Of a DNA stretch of 64,000 nucleotides, positions 43,401 through 53,222 are shown in pieces. The position numbers and the translations under genes were made by a program. This DNA is from Brachynemurus nebulosus. Taxonomy: Eukaryota; Arthropoda; Insecta; Neuroptera; Myrmeleontidae. Within the stretch, counting starts at the first letter, position 1. Every line of letters starts with the position of its first letter. Where the stretch lies: contig JAPWDM010000003.1 in NCBI GenBank assembly GCA_035578155.1, positions 68,874,142-68,938,141 on the forward strand, given 5' to 3'. The notes beneath the pieces were generated by a model. That model saw only the letters and a program-made list of their open reading frames with translations. It did not search any database and was not told where the DNA came from.

Positions 43401-44334
43401 AAAACAGAGCGGGAAGCTTCAAAATTAATTATCACATGTTTGAGTAAATATTTTTGAGTACATAATTATTGTTAATAAGTTATGAATTAATGAACAATCA
43501 AAAATTTTTAATTTAATTATTCTTTCTAGGTTAATCTAAATGATTTTTGTTAATATTTAATTTATTTCCAATGTATTTTACACAAACTTTGGACAGAAAA
43601 TGCCGGAACCAATCAGCGTTCAGCACACATATCATGACTCTATTTATTATAGGGACTCTAGTTTTTACCTATCATTAAGGCCATCTGTAAGTTATTTATG
43701 GAAACATAACTGATCTGTAATGAAAAAAAGTTATCGACCAAGCTGAGAGACTTTAAAATGCTACGCGCAGCGCAGCGGCGTTTTTGAACGTTTTCAAGCG
43801 CTGGAAATGGGTTTTGTGGCCCGTCATCATTATTATTATTATTTTTTTTTTTTTTTTGACTAATGTCTCATTATAATCACATAACAATCGAAAATTTACG
43901 GACCCTGGGCTATTTTTAAGGTCAATCTTTTTCGATCGGTAATAAAAATAATCTTAAAATTTTTTGCAGTGCATTAGCAGTATGTACGGCAACATTCGCT
44001 GGTCGTTTTGGAGCCATTATCTGCAATCTTGTTTTTGGTTTACTGCTTGAAATTTCCTGTAAAATTCCAATTTTTTTGGTTTCTGCCGTTATTTTAGGTA
44101 TACATATCTATGATATATCACACGTTACGATATCAAATAGACTTATTTATTGGTATAATTTCATTTTCAGTGAGTGCAATAATGGGTGTATTAATACCGG
44201 AGGGCACGATAGACCACACGACACTTAATAAACAAAATGAAAATAAAATGGCGCATATAAAAAATAAACAAGTGTATGATACGCATGATACGCATAATAC
44301 ACATGATACACATCAAGCATCACAACATATTTAA
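27150..44334 (+). CDS. SV2-like major facilitator superfamily transporter, complete, seven coding exons
   Basis: Twelve-TM carrier of the synaptic vesicle glycoprotein 2 / organic ion transporter branch of the MFS; substrate unknown. Exons: 27150-27186, 37683-37751, 37828-38280, 40211-40883, 42722-43006, 43970-44097, 44171-44334; 1809 nt, 602 aa. YEYDKALSLTGYGRFHY opens the carrier domain, as in SV2-like insect proteins. MFS motif A (GILADTSLGRR) is at about residues 99-109. AIAWAIIPLPIEW follows the exon 3/4 junction. The loop before TM8 has a run of N-glycosylation sequons (NVS, NVT, NTT, NKT, NTS), as in the SV2 luminal loop. The tail carries THD/THN repeats (DTHDTHNTHDTH). The ATG at 27150 belongs to a 37-nt exon ending AAAG/GTAACG whose phase (1) fits exon 2; this exon is the least certain part. 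Introns 1, 3 and 5 are filled with repeats. AATAAA at 44419 is a likely poly(A) signal. Confidence 0.9.
27675..28050. repeat. Helitron/SINE-like fragment related to 11570-12170
   Basis: Begins with CGTACTAATATAATGAAAAA and GAGTTTGTTACTTTGAG, carries CCCTGGGGCT and AACTGAAATGCACCTAAAAC, and ends GCGAGGCACAGCTAATAT, a degenerate form of common insect element ends. Confidence 0.45.
29478..31085. mobile_element. hAT-like element split by a nested Harbinger-like element
   Basis: Ends TAGGGTTGCCAAC and GTTGGCAACCCTA are perfect inverted repeats. The subterminal AAATAAAGTAT motif recurs many times on both sides. The flanking 8-mers GTCGTGAT and GCCATGAA agree at 5 of 8, a possible decayed duplication. 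Confidence 0.75.
30312..31047. mobile_element. PIF/Harbinger-like non-autonomous element, TAA target duplication
   Basis: Inverted ends about 48 bp long: GGCCGGATTTACACG, then GTTTAGTAACTAAAGCAGG at left; the right end reads CTGCTTTAGCTACTAAACAC then GTGTAAATACGGCC. TAA is duplicated at 30309-30311 and 31048-31050. 736 bp, inside the hAT-like element. Confidence 0.9.
31189..31519. mobile_element. GC-rich hAT-like miniature element
   Basis: CAGGGCCCGCTCCAG at left and CTAGAGCGGGCGCTG at right are inverted; TTTGCCCGGGGCGG recurs at both ends and once internally. The context TGCTGATT / GCTGATTT suggests a target duplication. Far more GC-rich than its surroundings. Confidence 0.75.
32981..33274. 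mobile_element. hAT miniature element with perfect 8-bp target duplication
   Basis: CAGAGGCGGC and GCCGCCTCTG ends, each flanked by CTTGTAAA (32973-32980 and 33275-33282). 294 bp. Subterminal GGTGGGCAAG on the left and CGCCCACTTCGCC on the right. Confidence 0.93.
35694..35988. mobile_element. Mariner-like miniature element
   Basis: CAGTAGAAGCCTCATAA at left and TTAGGGAGCTTTTACTG at right, with TCTAATCTTGAC and GTCAAGATTAGGG subterminal motifs in inverted orientation, flanked by TA. 295 bp. Confidence 0.6.
37251..37543. mobile_element. Fold-back element centred on an AT microsatellite
   Basis: TACAGGGTGTAAAACAAATA, then ACTCTCGT, on the left is mirrored by ACGAGAGTTATTTGTTTTAC, then ACCCTGTA, on the right. 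An inner pair (AGGATAAGAGTTATTTGCC and GGGGAAATAACTCTTATCC) brackets the (AT)n tract. The whole 290 bp can form one long hairpin. It ends 140 bp before exon 2 of the SV2-like gene. Confidence 0.75.
37402..37459. repeat. (AT)29 microsatellite
   Basis: 58 bp of uninterrupted AT dinucleotides at the centre of the fold-back element. Confidence 0.95.
38415..40113. repeat. Tandem array, about 5.5 units of roughly 305 bp, each with a TGACGTCA palindrome
   Basis: Lies in intron 3 of the SV2-like gene. Each unit has AAAAGGAATTTCGTTATTTT, GAAAAGTTCATACCCAAATT, a GATGACGTCATCAAG-like palindrome and AAGCGAATTATAGGTTTTC. TGACGTCA starts at 38534, 38835, 39140, 39452 and 39757; the sixth (near 40062) is mutated. 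Divergence rises toward both edges. The array ends about 100 bp before exon 4. Confidence 0.92.
41021..41850. mobile_element. Helitron-like non-autonomous element
   Basis: Start resembles the insect element start: CTTACTAATATTATAAATGC, GAAAGTGAG and a tandem TTTG run. The end CGGGCGAAGCCACGGGTAAA followed by TGCTAGT is the classic hairpin plus CTAG ending. Internal repeated blocks with TATCCCGGGAAAATAT, CTCCCGTGGAAA. 830 bp, intron 4 of the SV2-like gene. No Rep/helicase coding. Confidence 0.8.
41881..42700. repeat. Mixed repeat with tRNA-like boxes in intron 4
   Basis: Two stretches resemble RNA polymerase III B boxes: GAGTTCGAATCTAGGC at about 42030 and, on the minus strand, GAGTTCGAAACCAACC at about 42513. 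Between them is a GC-rich patch (GGCCCGTCGAGAGGGTGG). Possibly tRNA-derived SINE remnants; no complete cloverleaf found. Confidence 0.35.
43345..43660. mobile_element. hAT-type 316-bp miniature element, copy 1
   Basis: TAGAGTCCCTATAATAAATA at left and TATTTATTATAGGGACTCTA at right: a long perfect inverted end. Flanks GTTTATAC and GTTTTTAC differ at one of 8 positions, a probable target duplication. Internal sequence is an inverted match to copy 2. Lies in intron 5 of the SV2-like gene. Confidence 0.9.
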
Positions 44335-44418
44335 CAATATGTATCGATAATATACGTACGAATCATACAAGTATATGTGTAATACGTATCTATAATCTAT
44401 ATTTCAATTGAAATTTTT

Positions 44419-44424
44419 AATAAA
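44419..44424 (+). terminator. Poly(A) signal of the SV2-like gene
   Basis: AATAAA 85 nt after the stop codon of the transporter. Confidence 0.5.
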
Positions 44425-44662
44425 AGTTTTTAAATTATTAATTTTATGATACTGTTTGTGTTATAAATTACATTTCAATTTTTAAATGTTCTATTTATGT
44501 TTTAAATAAATAAATTTATATTTATATAACTATATAATTTAATAAAATTTATTATCCATTATCATCCGCCAATTTCCTAATTAACACTTTAAATGATTAA
44601 GACGAGTTAACTCGTCCTGCAATATGGCGGCTCAGAATGCTGTGGTATCTATATATTCACTG

Positions 44663-44978
44663 TAGAGTGCATATAATAAATAGAATGGTGACATGTGTGC
44701 TGAACGCTGATTGGTTCCGGCATTTTTTATCCAAAGTTTGCGTAAAATACATTAGAAATAAATTAAATGTTAATAAAAACCATTTAGTTTAACTTAGAAA
44801 GAATAATTAAATTACAAATTTTTAATTGTTCATTAATTCATAACTTATTAACAATAATTATGTACTCAAAAATATTTAGTCAAACATGCGATAATTAATT
44901 TTGAAACTTCCCACTCTGTTTTGGATAGAAGATGGGTGACATGTCAGGAGCACGACTCTATTTATTACAGGGACTCTA
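44663..44978. mobile_element. hAT-type 316-bp miniature element, copy 2
   Basis: Same length as copy 1 and in inverted orientation to it. Flanked by a perfect 8-bp duplication ATTCACTG (44655-44662, 44979-44986). The empty site with a single ATTCACTG is seen in copy A at about 18854 on the opposite strand (CAGTGAAT). Confidence 0.95.
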
Positions 44979-45077
44979 ATTCACTGGTACAAGCGCCGCC
45001 ATCTGTGACAGACTTTTCGAAATATCGTATACATAATTGTAAGTAATGTCCAATTTTACCAACATGGTTTAGTGTAA

Positions 45078-45522
45078 AGCGGGTTCTACACGATGCTACG
45101 AACGTTCCTTCCAACATTCGATCGAACGTTTGAGGCAATTAAGTTCGATAGTTGGTGCGACGAAAGTATCTGCTACACGGTGAGTCGAATGTTTGATCCA
45201 ATACGAATGACGATGTGTTGGTACTCAATGGACAACGCTGTTATCTGTCTGATGTTATCTCTAATGTTATACACTGATGTTGTCTCTCTTCACATGAACG
45301 AGTCGTGCGCAACCAACGAACGCAACCAACACTGACCTTCAAACGTTCGAAGCATCCCTTTGACTCGGTGCAAGAATACCGACATCGAACGGGACACGAC
45401 CAAATGCGAATGTTTGACGCTCGACATTGGACACTCGTAGGTTCGAACAACGGCTACACGATGCTATGAACCATCCAACGTCGAATGTTGGAGGGTGTTC
45501 GTAGCATCGTGTAGCAGCGGCA
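45078..45522. mobile_element. Harbinger-like miniature element, TAA target duplication
   Basis: CTACACGATGCTACGAAC near the left end and GTTCGTAGCATCGTGTAG near the right are perfect inverted repeats, with TAA on both sides. Absent from copy A. 445 bp, rich in CGAACGTT-like motifs. Confidence 0.85.
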
Positions 45523-45622
45523 TAATTATTAATAATTTCTATTTTGCAAATTCCTAGAGTTAGTATTTTTTTATGTTGGCATCTCTGGTTTTCTTTCCGT
45601 TTTTGTAACCTTATCTATTGTA

Positions 45623-45816
45623 TAGTGTGATTAGCGATAGTTTGCGCCTCCGGTATACTCGGATTTTTGGCCCTTTCCCTTAAAATTTATTCATGCACAT
45701 GTGCAGTTAACTTTCAGCCGGCGCACACGCTATAAACATGATAATACGCCAAAATATATAAGGAAGGGGTCAAAAACCGAATATACTCGAGGCGCAAACT
45801 TTCGCTAATCCTACTA
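45623..45816. mobile_element. Mariner-like fold-back element
   Basis: Inverted ends of about 60 bp: TAGCGATAGTTTGCGCCTCC, GGTATACTCGG at left and CGAATATACTCGAGGCGCAA, ACTTTCGCTA at right; TA on both sides. About 195 bp; not found in copy A. Confidence 0.75.
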
Positions 45817-46820
45817 TACTTATGATACTTATCACTGGCAATCACGATCGTGTCTGCATAAAAGGTCCGGCATTTAGAGACAAAAAAAAATTTCTCTATG
45901 GTTAAAATAAAAAGTTAATTGTTGCTCAAGTTGTCGTAGTTGGTGATAACTGAATTCACTAAATTGTTATTTAGCTATATATAATTATACCAAATACAAT
46001 AATGTACAGAACTTTATCGAATGAGTTATTTACTGACGCTTTAATATTTTTTTAAATTATTGTCACAATGTCACATTCTTTTAATGTCACATTTATTATA
46101 TTTTATTACTGTAATTATGTAAATTATTTTGTAATAATAATATTTTCAATTAAGAGTCTATTGTTAATTTTAAAATAAAATAACAATTATATTCGCAACA
46201 ATTGAAAACACTATAAACACGATAAACACCATAGATTCCTTATTTAGGTGTTTAGTATCCTTGATATCCCTAGTACCCCTAGTACCTTTTGCTATACCTA
46301 ATATTTTAAATTTAAGCGCGAAAGGGTTTGACTTGTATATTTAGTAAATAATTAAAATACAATAGGAAAAGATAAATGTTAAAAAATATAATTATTTTAA
46401 TAAATATCATAACTGATAAAAATAATACATATTATGTACAACATCCGCTGATAATTTAAAAAAAAAAAGAAAGAAATGGACACAATTCAATTAAAAATAT
46501 AAATAGTACCCTAAAAACTTTTATCCTCTTTCATGTATCATAAATATTGTGGTTTTGTTTTATAAAATGGCGTCTTGTTTTCTTTTTTCTTCTACTAATA
46601 AAATAAGATTTATATGCATACTGTCAATACTGTACATACTTAATTAAAACAAAGAGAGCTAATATTTATGCTAATCGAGAGATAACATCTTGAGTCATAA
46701 TTTTCGTTTTTTTATTTTCATGAGTAATTTTAACGTCCAAACTTTTTTACTGTAGTGATACATTTATGTGGTATTTATAATATTAATTACTTCGTAAACA
46801 TTCCCAAATTTAAAAAAAAA

Positions 46821-49800
46821 ATGGCAAATGAAAGTAATAATTTAAAAGCACGTGTATTAATTTTAGGTGGTAAGTAAATTTTTAAAATACATATTTATAT
46901 ATTTATGTTTGAGGTTATGTTTCAATTAACAGGTGTTTAACGTTATATGTAATTACAGTAAAACTTGTTAATTCAATTTAAAATTTTAGGATGTGGATTT
47001 ATTGGACGTAATTTGGTTGCACATTTAATTTCGAATAATTTAGTGAGTGCCGTACGTGTGGTTGACAAAGTTCCACCGCAAGTGGCTTGGTTAAATTCGG
47101 TGCATGAGGAGATATTCGCGAATCCGTTAGTTGAATTTAAGAGTGCAAATTTAATTAATTCACGTAAATAGCATCACGTACAGTTTTAATTGAATTTTAT
47201 TTTTCGTAGTAAAAAAATTTATTTTTGATTTCAGTATCGTGTGAAAATGCTTTCAGTACTGAAAACGGTGAACATTGGGATTACGTTATAAATTGCGCTG
47301 GCGAAACGAAATCAAATCAAACGGATCCCGTGTATCGAGAAGGCATTTTAAAATTAAGTCTAAACGTGGCGACTCAAGCGGCAAATCATAAAGTGAAACA
47401 TTATGTCGAATTATCCTCCGGGAATATGTACTCATCTGAGACAGTGCCTCATAAAGAGAATGGCCCAATCGAACCGTGGACAATAATTGCCAAGTACAAG
47501 AGTCAAGTTGAGTCAGAATTGAAGAATATACCTGGTTTAAATTATACGGTGTTGAGGCCAGCCGTTGTATACGGGATTGGTGATCGATCCGGTTTAACGC
47601 CACGTATATTAGTCGGTGCCATCTATAAATATTTAGGTGAAACGATGAAATTATTATGGTCGGCCAATTTAAAATTGAACACGGTACATGTGGAGGATGT
47701 GTGTCGTGCCATTTGGCACGTGTGTACACGAGATGACACGATTGGGAAAATTTACAATGTTGTCGACAGTAGTAATAGCACGCAAGGTTCTATTACCGCT
47801 ATCATTGCCGATATATTCAATATAGAGTACAGTTATTTAGGATCAATAATGTCAACCATTGCTAAAGTAAGTTTATTTAATTAATGTATTGGATTGGCTT
47901 CTTTTAAGCCCTCACTATTTAGTTGTGAGCGAAAAGTAATAAAATCTTTTCAGGAATATATTTAAGGTGAATCGATCAGTACTGACAAATTTGTGACAAA
48001 TGAATTACTATAGTTGAAAAAATATTCCCAGACACTTTTGATAGTTTCTTTGTCGACGTATGATTGTCTTTTTCTAATTCCAGTCAAACAAATAAATAGT
48101 GCATAGGGTACTAATTGAACATTAGGTTACGAAATAATAATAAATAATAAGTTAATAACACTATTTTATATTTTTATGTAAATTCTGTTTATTCAATAAT
48201 AATTTGATTACAGAAGAATATTTCTTAAAGAAACCGAAAACAAATGACATTAATGATATATTATTATAACTTAACTGTAAACAATAACTGAATGACTGGA
48301 TTCATTGCAAAATATTTAATATTATTAAAAATATAATTTTGAAAAACAAAAATCAGTGGATGTCAATATGTACTGCTTAGAATTTTCAAATCAGTTAAAA
48401 TCAAACGAAAATAGTTTATTCTAATTGAAAATAACATATTTCACTTTTCTTTACAGTATTGTATCATTTTTTTAATTTTGTGAAGATGAAATATTATTAT
48501 GTCAAATATTTAAAAAACTAAATAAAAACCACTGATTAAGGACACTGGTGTAGTGTTGAAAAGTGTATGACAAGGACAAAAAAGAAGGAAACCTACAAAA
48601 ATGTCTGGGAATATTTTTTCAACAGTCTATTTTTTTCTCTATAAATAAATATAATTTATATGTAGAAAAATAAGTTAAATTTTATAATACATGTAACAGT
48701 ATTAATATTTGATTATTGTTCAATCTTCTAATTTTAACAATTTTAAAAGTAATGAATTTGATTCGGGTAGTGACGTGTACGCACACATAATAACTAACAT
48801 GTACACAAATATATTATGGGTGTATTAGTATAAAATGACATTTTTATAGTTTTTTTTTCTATTTATTACGATAACTAAACGTGCAATATTAAACAAAATA
48901 GTTTTTTTAATGATTCAAAAACAAAAGAAAATAATTTTCAGTTTTTTAAATCTTAAAGTTGGTTTTTAATGACACAACTTACTTAAATACATACCACTGG
49001 TTCACCTCTAATTATTCTTTGGCATTTACTCGTACGTTAAAAATTCTAACATTGAAAATTTATTTCTTCTAAACTACACGTCAGAAATTATTCAAAATAG
49101 TGTCAATGAATGCATCATATCTTTCTCTATAATATACAAAAATTTCAAATTCTAAACTTGGAAAATTTCAAGTGATCGATTCCCGCATAAAAAAAGTTTA
49201 TACTGTATATAAAAATAATTTACGTAGGTGGCAGCAGTAACCAGTGTTATCATATTTTTAGGATTTCGTAGCATTTCATGCAACGAAATTCTTGTAGTTT
49301 ACTGATTTCTGTCTTTCGCAAGCGTGATAAACCCGCACTTCACGAACCTTTGAATTTCACAGTTCCCCAGCATTTTTTTCAACTGAGGAGCCGTTTTTTA
49401 AAAACTATCATTGAAATGTTTTAAATTCATATAAAAAGTGAAACGTTCAGATAATTTACAAATTAAAGGCAAATTTTAATATTAAATAAAAGCAAGAAAT
49501 ATTATTATTGATCCGTATTATTCCAAAAACTTATTTTATCCTGGCAGGATCGCCTCGTTATGTTGAGGTTTCGCATATTTCTACTTTAGCTATAGCTATA
49601 AGTATACTTATAATTTTTTATTAACAAATATTAAAAACGAAGGTGTTACGAGTTCCCAAAAAATTGTTGTTAAATATTGCTCTAAAAAAATGGCGCTTAA
49701 TCAAAAAAAAAAATTATTGTCTTTTTTCGATTTTGAATGTAATCCATTTTTTTAGACGGATATGGCGACGGTGGTCGACGAAGTAAACGATAAACATCTC

Positions 49801-50091
49801 ATACCGTGGGCGGAAGCGTGTAAACAAGATGGCGTCGATAACACGCCACTGACACCATATATGAGTGAGGAAGCTCTATACGATAAACACTTGTATCTGG
49901 ATGGATCCGCTTTGGCTGCAACTGGTTTCAAATTGGCCGTTCCCATGTTACAACGAGAACACGTAGAACAGGTAAGCAACGATTGCTATTTATAAGCTAA
50001 TAAAGATCTAAGAAAACATAATATTTTTTTTTTTTAGATAATCAATGACTACGTGAAAATGAACGTTTTTCCAAAATCATTAATGATGTGA
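46821..50091 (+). CDS. NAD(P)-dependent epimerase/dehydratase family protein (extended or atypical SDR), complete, five exons
   Basis: Rossmann-fold oxidoreductase-like protein, 374 aa. Exons: 46821-46869, 46990-47163, 47235-47866, 49756-49971, 50038-50091 (1125 nt including stop). The N-terminal strand and nucleotide loop are ARVLILGGCGFIGRNLVAHL (GxxGxxG at residues 16-22), split by intron 1. VRVVDK is the typical acidic end of strand 2, NCAGETK matches the NAG-type motif, LSSGNMYSS the strand-5 Ser, and LRPAVVYG the RPxxxYG motif after the active-site helix. Where the catalytic YxxxK is expected the sequence reads WTIIAKYKSQVE, so the usual Tyr is not in place; catalytic ability is uncertain. 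The last exon ends in IINDYVKMNVFPKSLMM. The ATG is the first in its exon and lies just before the Rossmann strand. AATAAA at 50260 may serve polyadenylation. Substrate unknown; the gene resembles uncharacterised insect epimerase-domain proteins. Confidence 0.9.
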
Positions 50092-50259
50092 TAATTTCTT
50101 AACAATTTTCTTTGTAATGGGCCTTACAAAAATTTAAAATTGGTGCAAATCTATAAAAATATATCGCATTTAGTTTTATAATGCACTCTTATATATCATT
50201 ACTTAAGTAATATGACGCTTTTTACTTAAACATGAGAGGCACTGAATTTATAAAAAAAA

Positions 50260-50265
50260 AATAAA
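50260..50265 (+). terminator. Poly(A) signal of the epimerase gene
   Basis: AATAAA about 170 nt after the stop codon. Confidence 0.4.
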
Positions 50266-50891
50266 CCTTTATTAAATTTAAGGTTTATTATTCCGGTACT
50301 TATTTTTATGAATTATTTTAAGTATGGTTAGCTTGTTATTTTTTTAACTCCTTTAGTGATTGGCACAAGTTTGTGCTTAAGCAATCTAAATTGCTTGGGG
50401 ACTATATCTTTGGTCTGTACCATAGAATATTCTTCTATCAATCTTCTTTAATCTACGTAATTTTAGGGAAATTTTAAACACTGCTGTCTTTTTAAAACAA
50501 TCTGCATTCTCTTTCTAACGATTTTCCTCCCTCTTCAAAAAGTTAACTACATCCATATTTTTTTTTTTTATCTGACGTCTGTATATATCTGTTGATGTCT
50601 CTATGGTGTTTTTTACGACTTTACAATGTCTCATCTCTGATATTTTTGAATGAGTTAAGAAAATGTTCATTTCATTTCATTTTCTAACATGAAAAATGTG
50701 GCTGTGGCTTTCCAAAAAATTTTATGTGCGTCACTAAAGGCGTTAAAGAACTTTTTCGAAATGTTTAAAATAGAATTCTCGTTACATAGATAGTCTGTAT
50801 GAATGGATGTACGGTCTGTAGACCTTGTACTGTAGTACTTAATTTAAAATTGCAATATTGCAAATTTCAACGAGAATTAAAACACCTGCAA

Positions 50892-51119
50892 TAGGCGAGT
50901 TGACAATATTTTTAAAAAATAGAAGAAATAAATTAATTATCATAAATTTCTAAATTTAATGATAAAAAAATAAATTAATATAAATTTTTATAAAATATAT
51001 TTAAAAGCGATATGATTTCTTATGCGAGAAAGATAACCTGTGTTTAATGAACGATTACATCACAAATCGTTTTGGCGCTACTTTTGAAATTTATTTTTTA
51101 AAAATTAGCAACTGGCCTA
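50892..51119. mobile_element. Miniature element, family B, copy 2
   Basis: TAGGCGAGTTGACAATATTT at left and AAAATTAGCAACTGGCCTA at right; same ends as the copy at 19521-19729, 228 bp. Confidence 0.6.
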
Positions 51120-51678
51120 TTAGAGTTAATTATTTTTTTGTACTGAATATTTATGCTTTTTATAAAAAGAAAAAAAAACATTGCATTGTTTATTGTACTA
51201 GTCTCTTTAAAAATATCATTTTTATGGCAAGTTTAGTAACTTAAGTTTCCATTTGGGAATAAAATTTGAAGTGATTACGAAGGAATTGAAAATTTTGTAA
51301 AATGCTCACAAATAAAAAAATAAATTCCGAGCTTCCTTGTATAATTGAAATTAATCTATAAGAAACATAAAATTTATGTATTTAATATTTTCTAAAGAAA
51401 TTATCCACATTTAAAAATACATATTGGTATGTGGCGAAAAAGGCTGCGCCAGTTATCATATAAAGCTTGTACGATTATTATTTGAATAATCTTTTGAATT
51501 ATTATTCCTCTAAATTTAATAGATTATTATGCAAGAAATTCCTGGAGAATAAAAAAGTAGTTTGATTTTGACAGTTCATAACTAACATAACCTATTTTTA
51601 ACAGATTCGATTTTTATCACTAGATAGCGTAACGGCAACAGCAACTTACCAATATACAGTTTATTGTTATTATATGTA

Positions 51679-51808
51679 CAGTAAACCCTTGTTTTTACGT
51701 GAATACTGTTAAATATAAAAAGAATCCGGTAATTAAATTTTGTTAATTATTTGATCCTAGAAAAATTACCCCGTAAGAAATAAACGCGCGTCATACAAGG
51801 ATCTACTG
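51679..51808. mobile_element. 130-bp mariner-like miniature element
   Basis: CAGTAAACCCTTGTTTTTAC at left and CATACAAGGATCTACTG at right, flanked by TA; related to the ends of the 7349-8302 element. Confidence 0.6.
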
Positions 51809-52011
51809 TATCATAAATAAAACTTGAAAATTGTGCATTTACCTGAGGAAAATCTGATAAAATTTTTTCCGTTTTTCAAAATGATCAAATAAAAATAATA
51901 AAAAAAAGTAAAAAATTTTAGTTTTTTTTTCATTAGTTGTTTTATTTACAATATAATTAAATTTTTATTATAATTAGTGAACAAGTTAATAAAATTGCAC
52001 TTATTTTTACT

Positions 52012-52366
52012 GATGGCCAGTATTATAAAAGACAAATATTCATTGTAATCGGTATTATAAAGTTAGAGTAGATTTTTACTACGGAAATAAATCTACCGAA
52101 TAATTTACTCTCTAGAAAATCTACCAAGTAAATTTTATTTAGTGATTAACTTGTTAATTTTATACATATTTTATTTAGTTATGTATATTAACAGACATGC
52201 AAATTAAAATATAAGTAAACAAAAAAATTTCAGGAATTCTGACATAGACTGACATCTAGTGCGTAATAACAAACTAATTCTCGATCGGTAAATCGATCAT
52301 TTAATAATACTGATTTTACTCGGTAAGTTAATTTATTTATCTTTCATAATACTGGGCATCAATCAA
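52012..52366. mobile_element. Inverted-repeat miniature element
   Basis: GATGGCCAGTATTATAAAAG at left and CTTTCATAATACTGGGCATC at right. Inner AGTAGATTTTTACTACGG and AATACTGATTTTACTCGG also resemble each other. About 355 bp. Confidence 0.6.
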
Positions 52367-52373
52367 TAGCTTA

Positions 52374-53105
52374 CAAGGGGACGGCACAGCCTTGGTGTCG
52401 GCGATTTAGCTGAAATATTTTTTGGTGATAGAGTACACTTAATATGTTAATATCCTAAAATAATAGTGCGCACTATCCAGAAAAACTTCTAAAAAATATT
52501 TAAAAAATTTAATGCAGCTAATGTACTTAATAAGCTTAAAAAAGATTGTTGTACGTAATATACGAAGTAGGTCGGATAGTAAGGTTGTTGCCTCATAATA
52601 TAATGGTCTGACGTTCGATACCGACTCTGTTTAACAAAACTTTTTCTGTATTAATTTTTTTTATCAACAAAAATCTTATTTATGTATAAACATTAAAAGT
52701 TTTTTCCAATAAAAAATATGATTGTATTATGAAAGATTGTAAAAATATATATCAATAAATTGGATTTTGTAATTAAAGATTTGTTTGTTTATGTTTTATA
52801 AATAAATAAATTTTTTACAAATAAAAAGAAAATTAATACAAAAAAAGTTTTATTGAACAGAGCTGGTTTTAAACGTAGGACCATTCTTTTGTGAGGCAAG
52901 AACCTTCCGACCACTCTCCGACCTAATTCGTATGTTACGTACAACAATCTTTTTAAGCTTATTAAGTACTACTAATATTTTTTTACAGGTTTTTCTGAAT
53001 AGTACGCGCTATTATTTTAGGATATTAACATATTAATTAACATATCTATCACCAAAAGAAAATTTTTAGCTAAATCGCCGACCCCAAAGCGGTGCCGTCC
53101 CCTTG
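52374..53105. mobile_element. Long-arm fold-back element, TTA target duplication
   Basis: Arms of about 330 bp face each other: CAAGGGGACGGCACAGCC at left and GCGGTGCCGTCCCCTTG at right, both also with AATATCCTAAAATAATAG-like and TAATAAGCTTAAAAAGATTG-like blocks. TTA flanks both sides (52371-52373, 53106-53108). The arms contain a tRNA-like stretch (GGTCGGATAGTAAGGTTG, then GACGTTCGATACCGAC). Confidence 0.85.
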
Positions 53106-53222
53106 TTAGATAGAAAAAAAATCAAACCAATAAAAAATATTTAACTGAAAAATGGCTTTTGATGGCTATTTCAGCCATTTACAAAACATAAAAATATGAG
53201 ATTTTTTACATTTCCTCTGATG

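Larger units (their letters stand above)
44560..45930. mobile_element. Large dispersed element, copy B, with three nested insertions
   Basis: Host sequence: TTTAAATGATTAAGACGAGT, GCGCCGCCATCTGTGACAGA, CCAACATGGTTTAG, TTGGCATCTCTGG, TCCGGCATTTAGAGAC. Insertions at 44663-44978 (hAT type), 45078-45522 (Harbinger-like) and 45623-45816 (mariner-like). Related to copy A at 18.2-18.96 kb. Confidence 0.7.
44335..46820. other. Intergenic region between the SV2-like and epimerase genes
   Basis: The transporter 3' UTR, then the composite dispersed element B with three nested inserts (44.56-45.93 kb), then plain AT-rich DNA before the epimerase start. No coding exon seen. Confidence 0.6.
50092..53222. 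other. Intergenic region between the epimerase and BTBD17 genes (tail to tail)
   Basis: Epimerase 3' UTR, a family-B element (50892-51119), a 130-bp mariner-like element (51679-51808), an inverted-repeat element (52012-52366) and a long-arm fold-back element (52374-53105). No coding exon seen. Confidence 0.6.

Noticed and set aside
45093..45335. 80-codon plus-strand ORF
   Set aside because: Entirely within the Harbinger-like miniature element and shorter than any transposase; an accident of its CGAACG-rich sequence.
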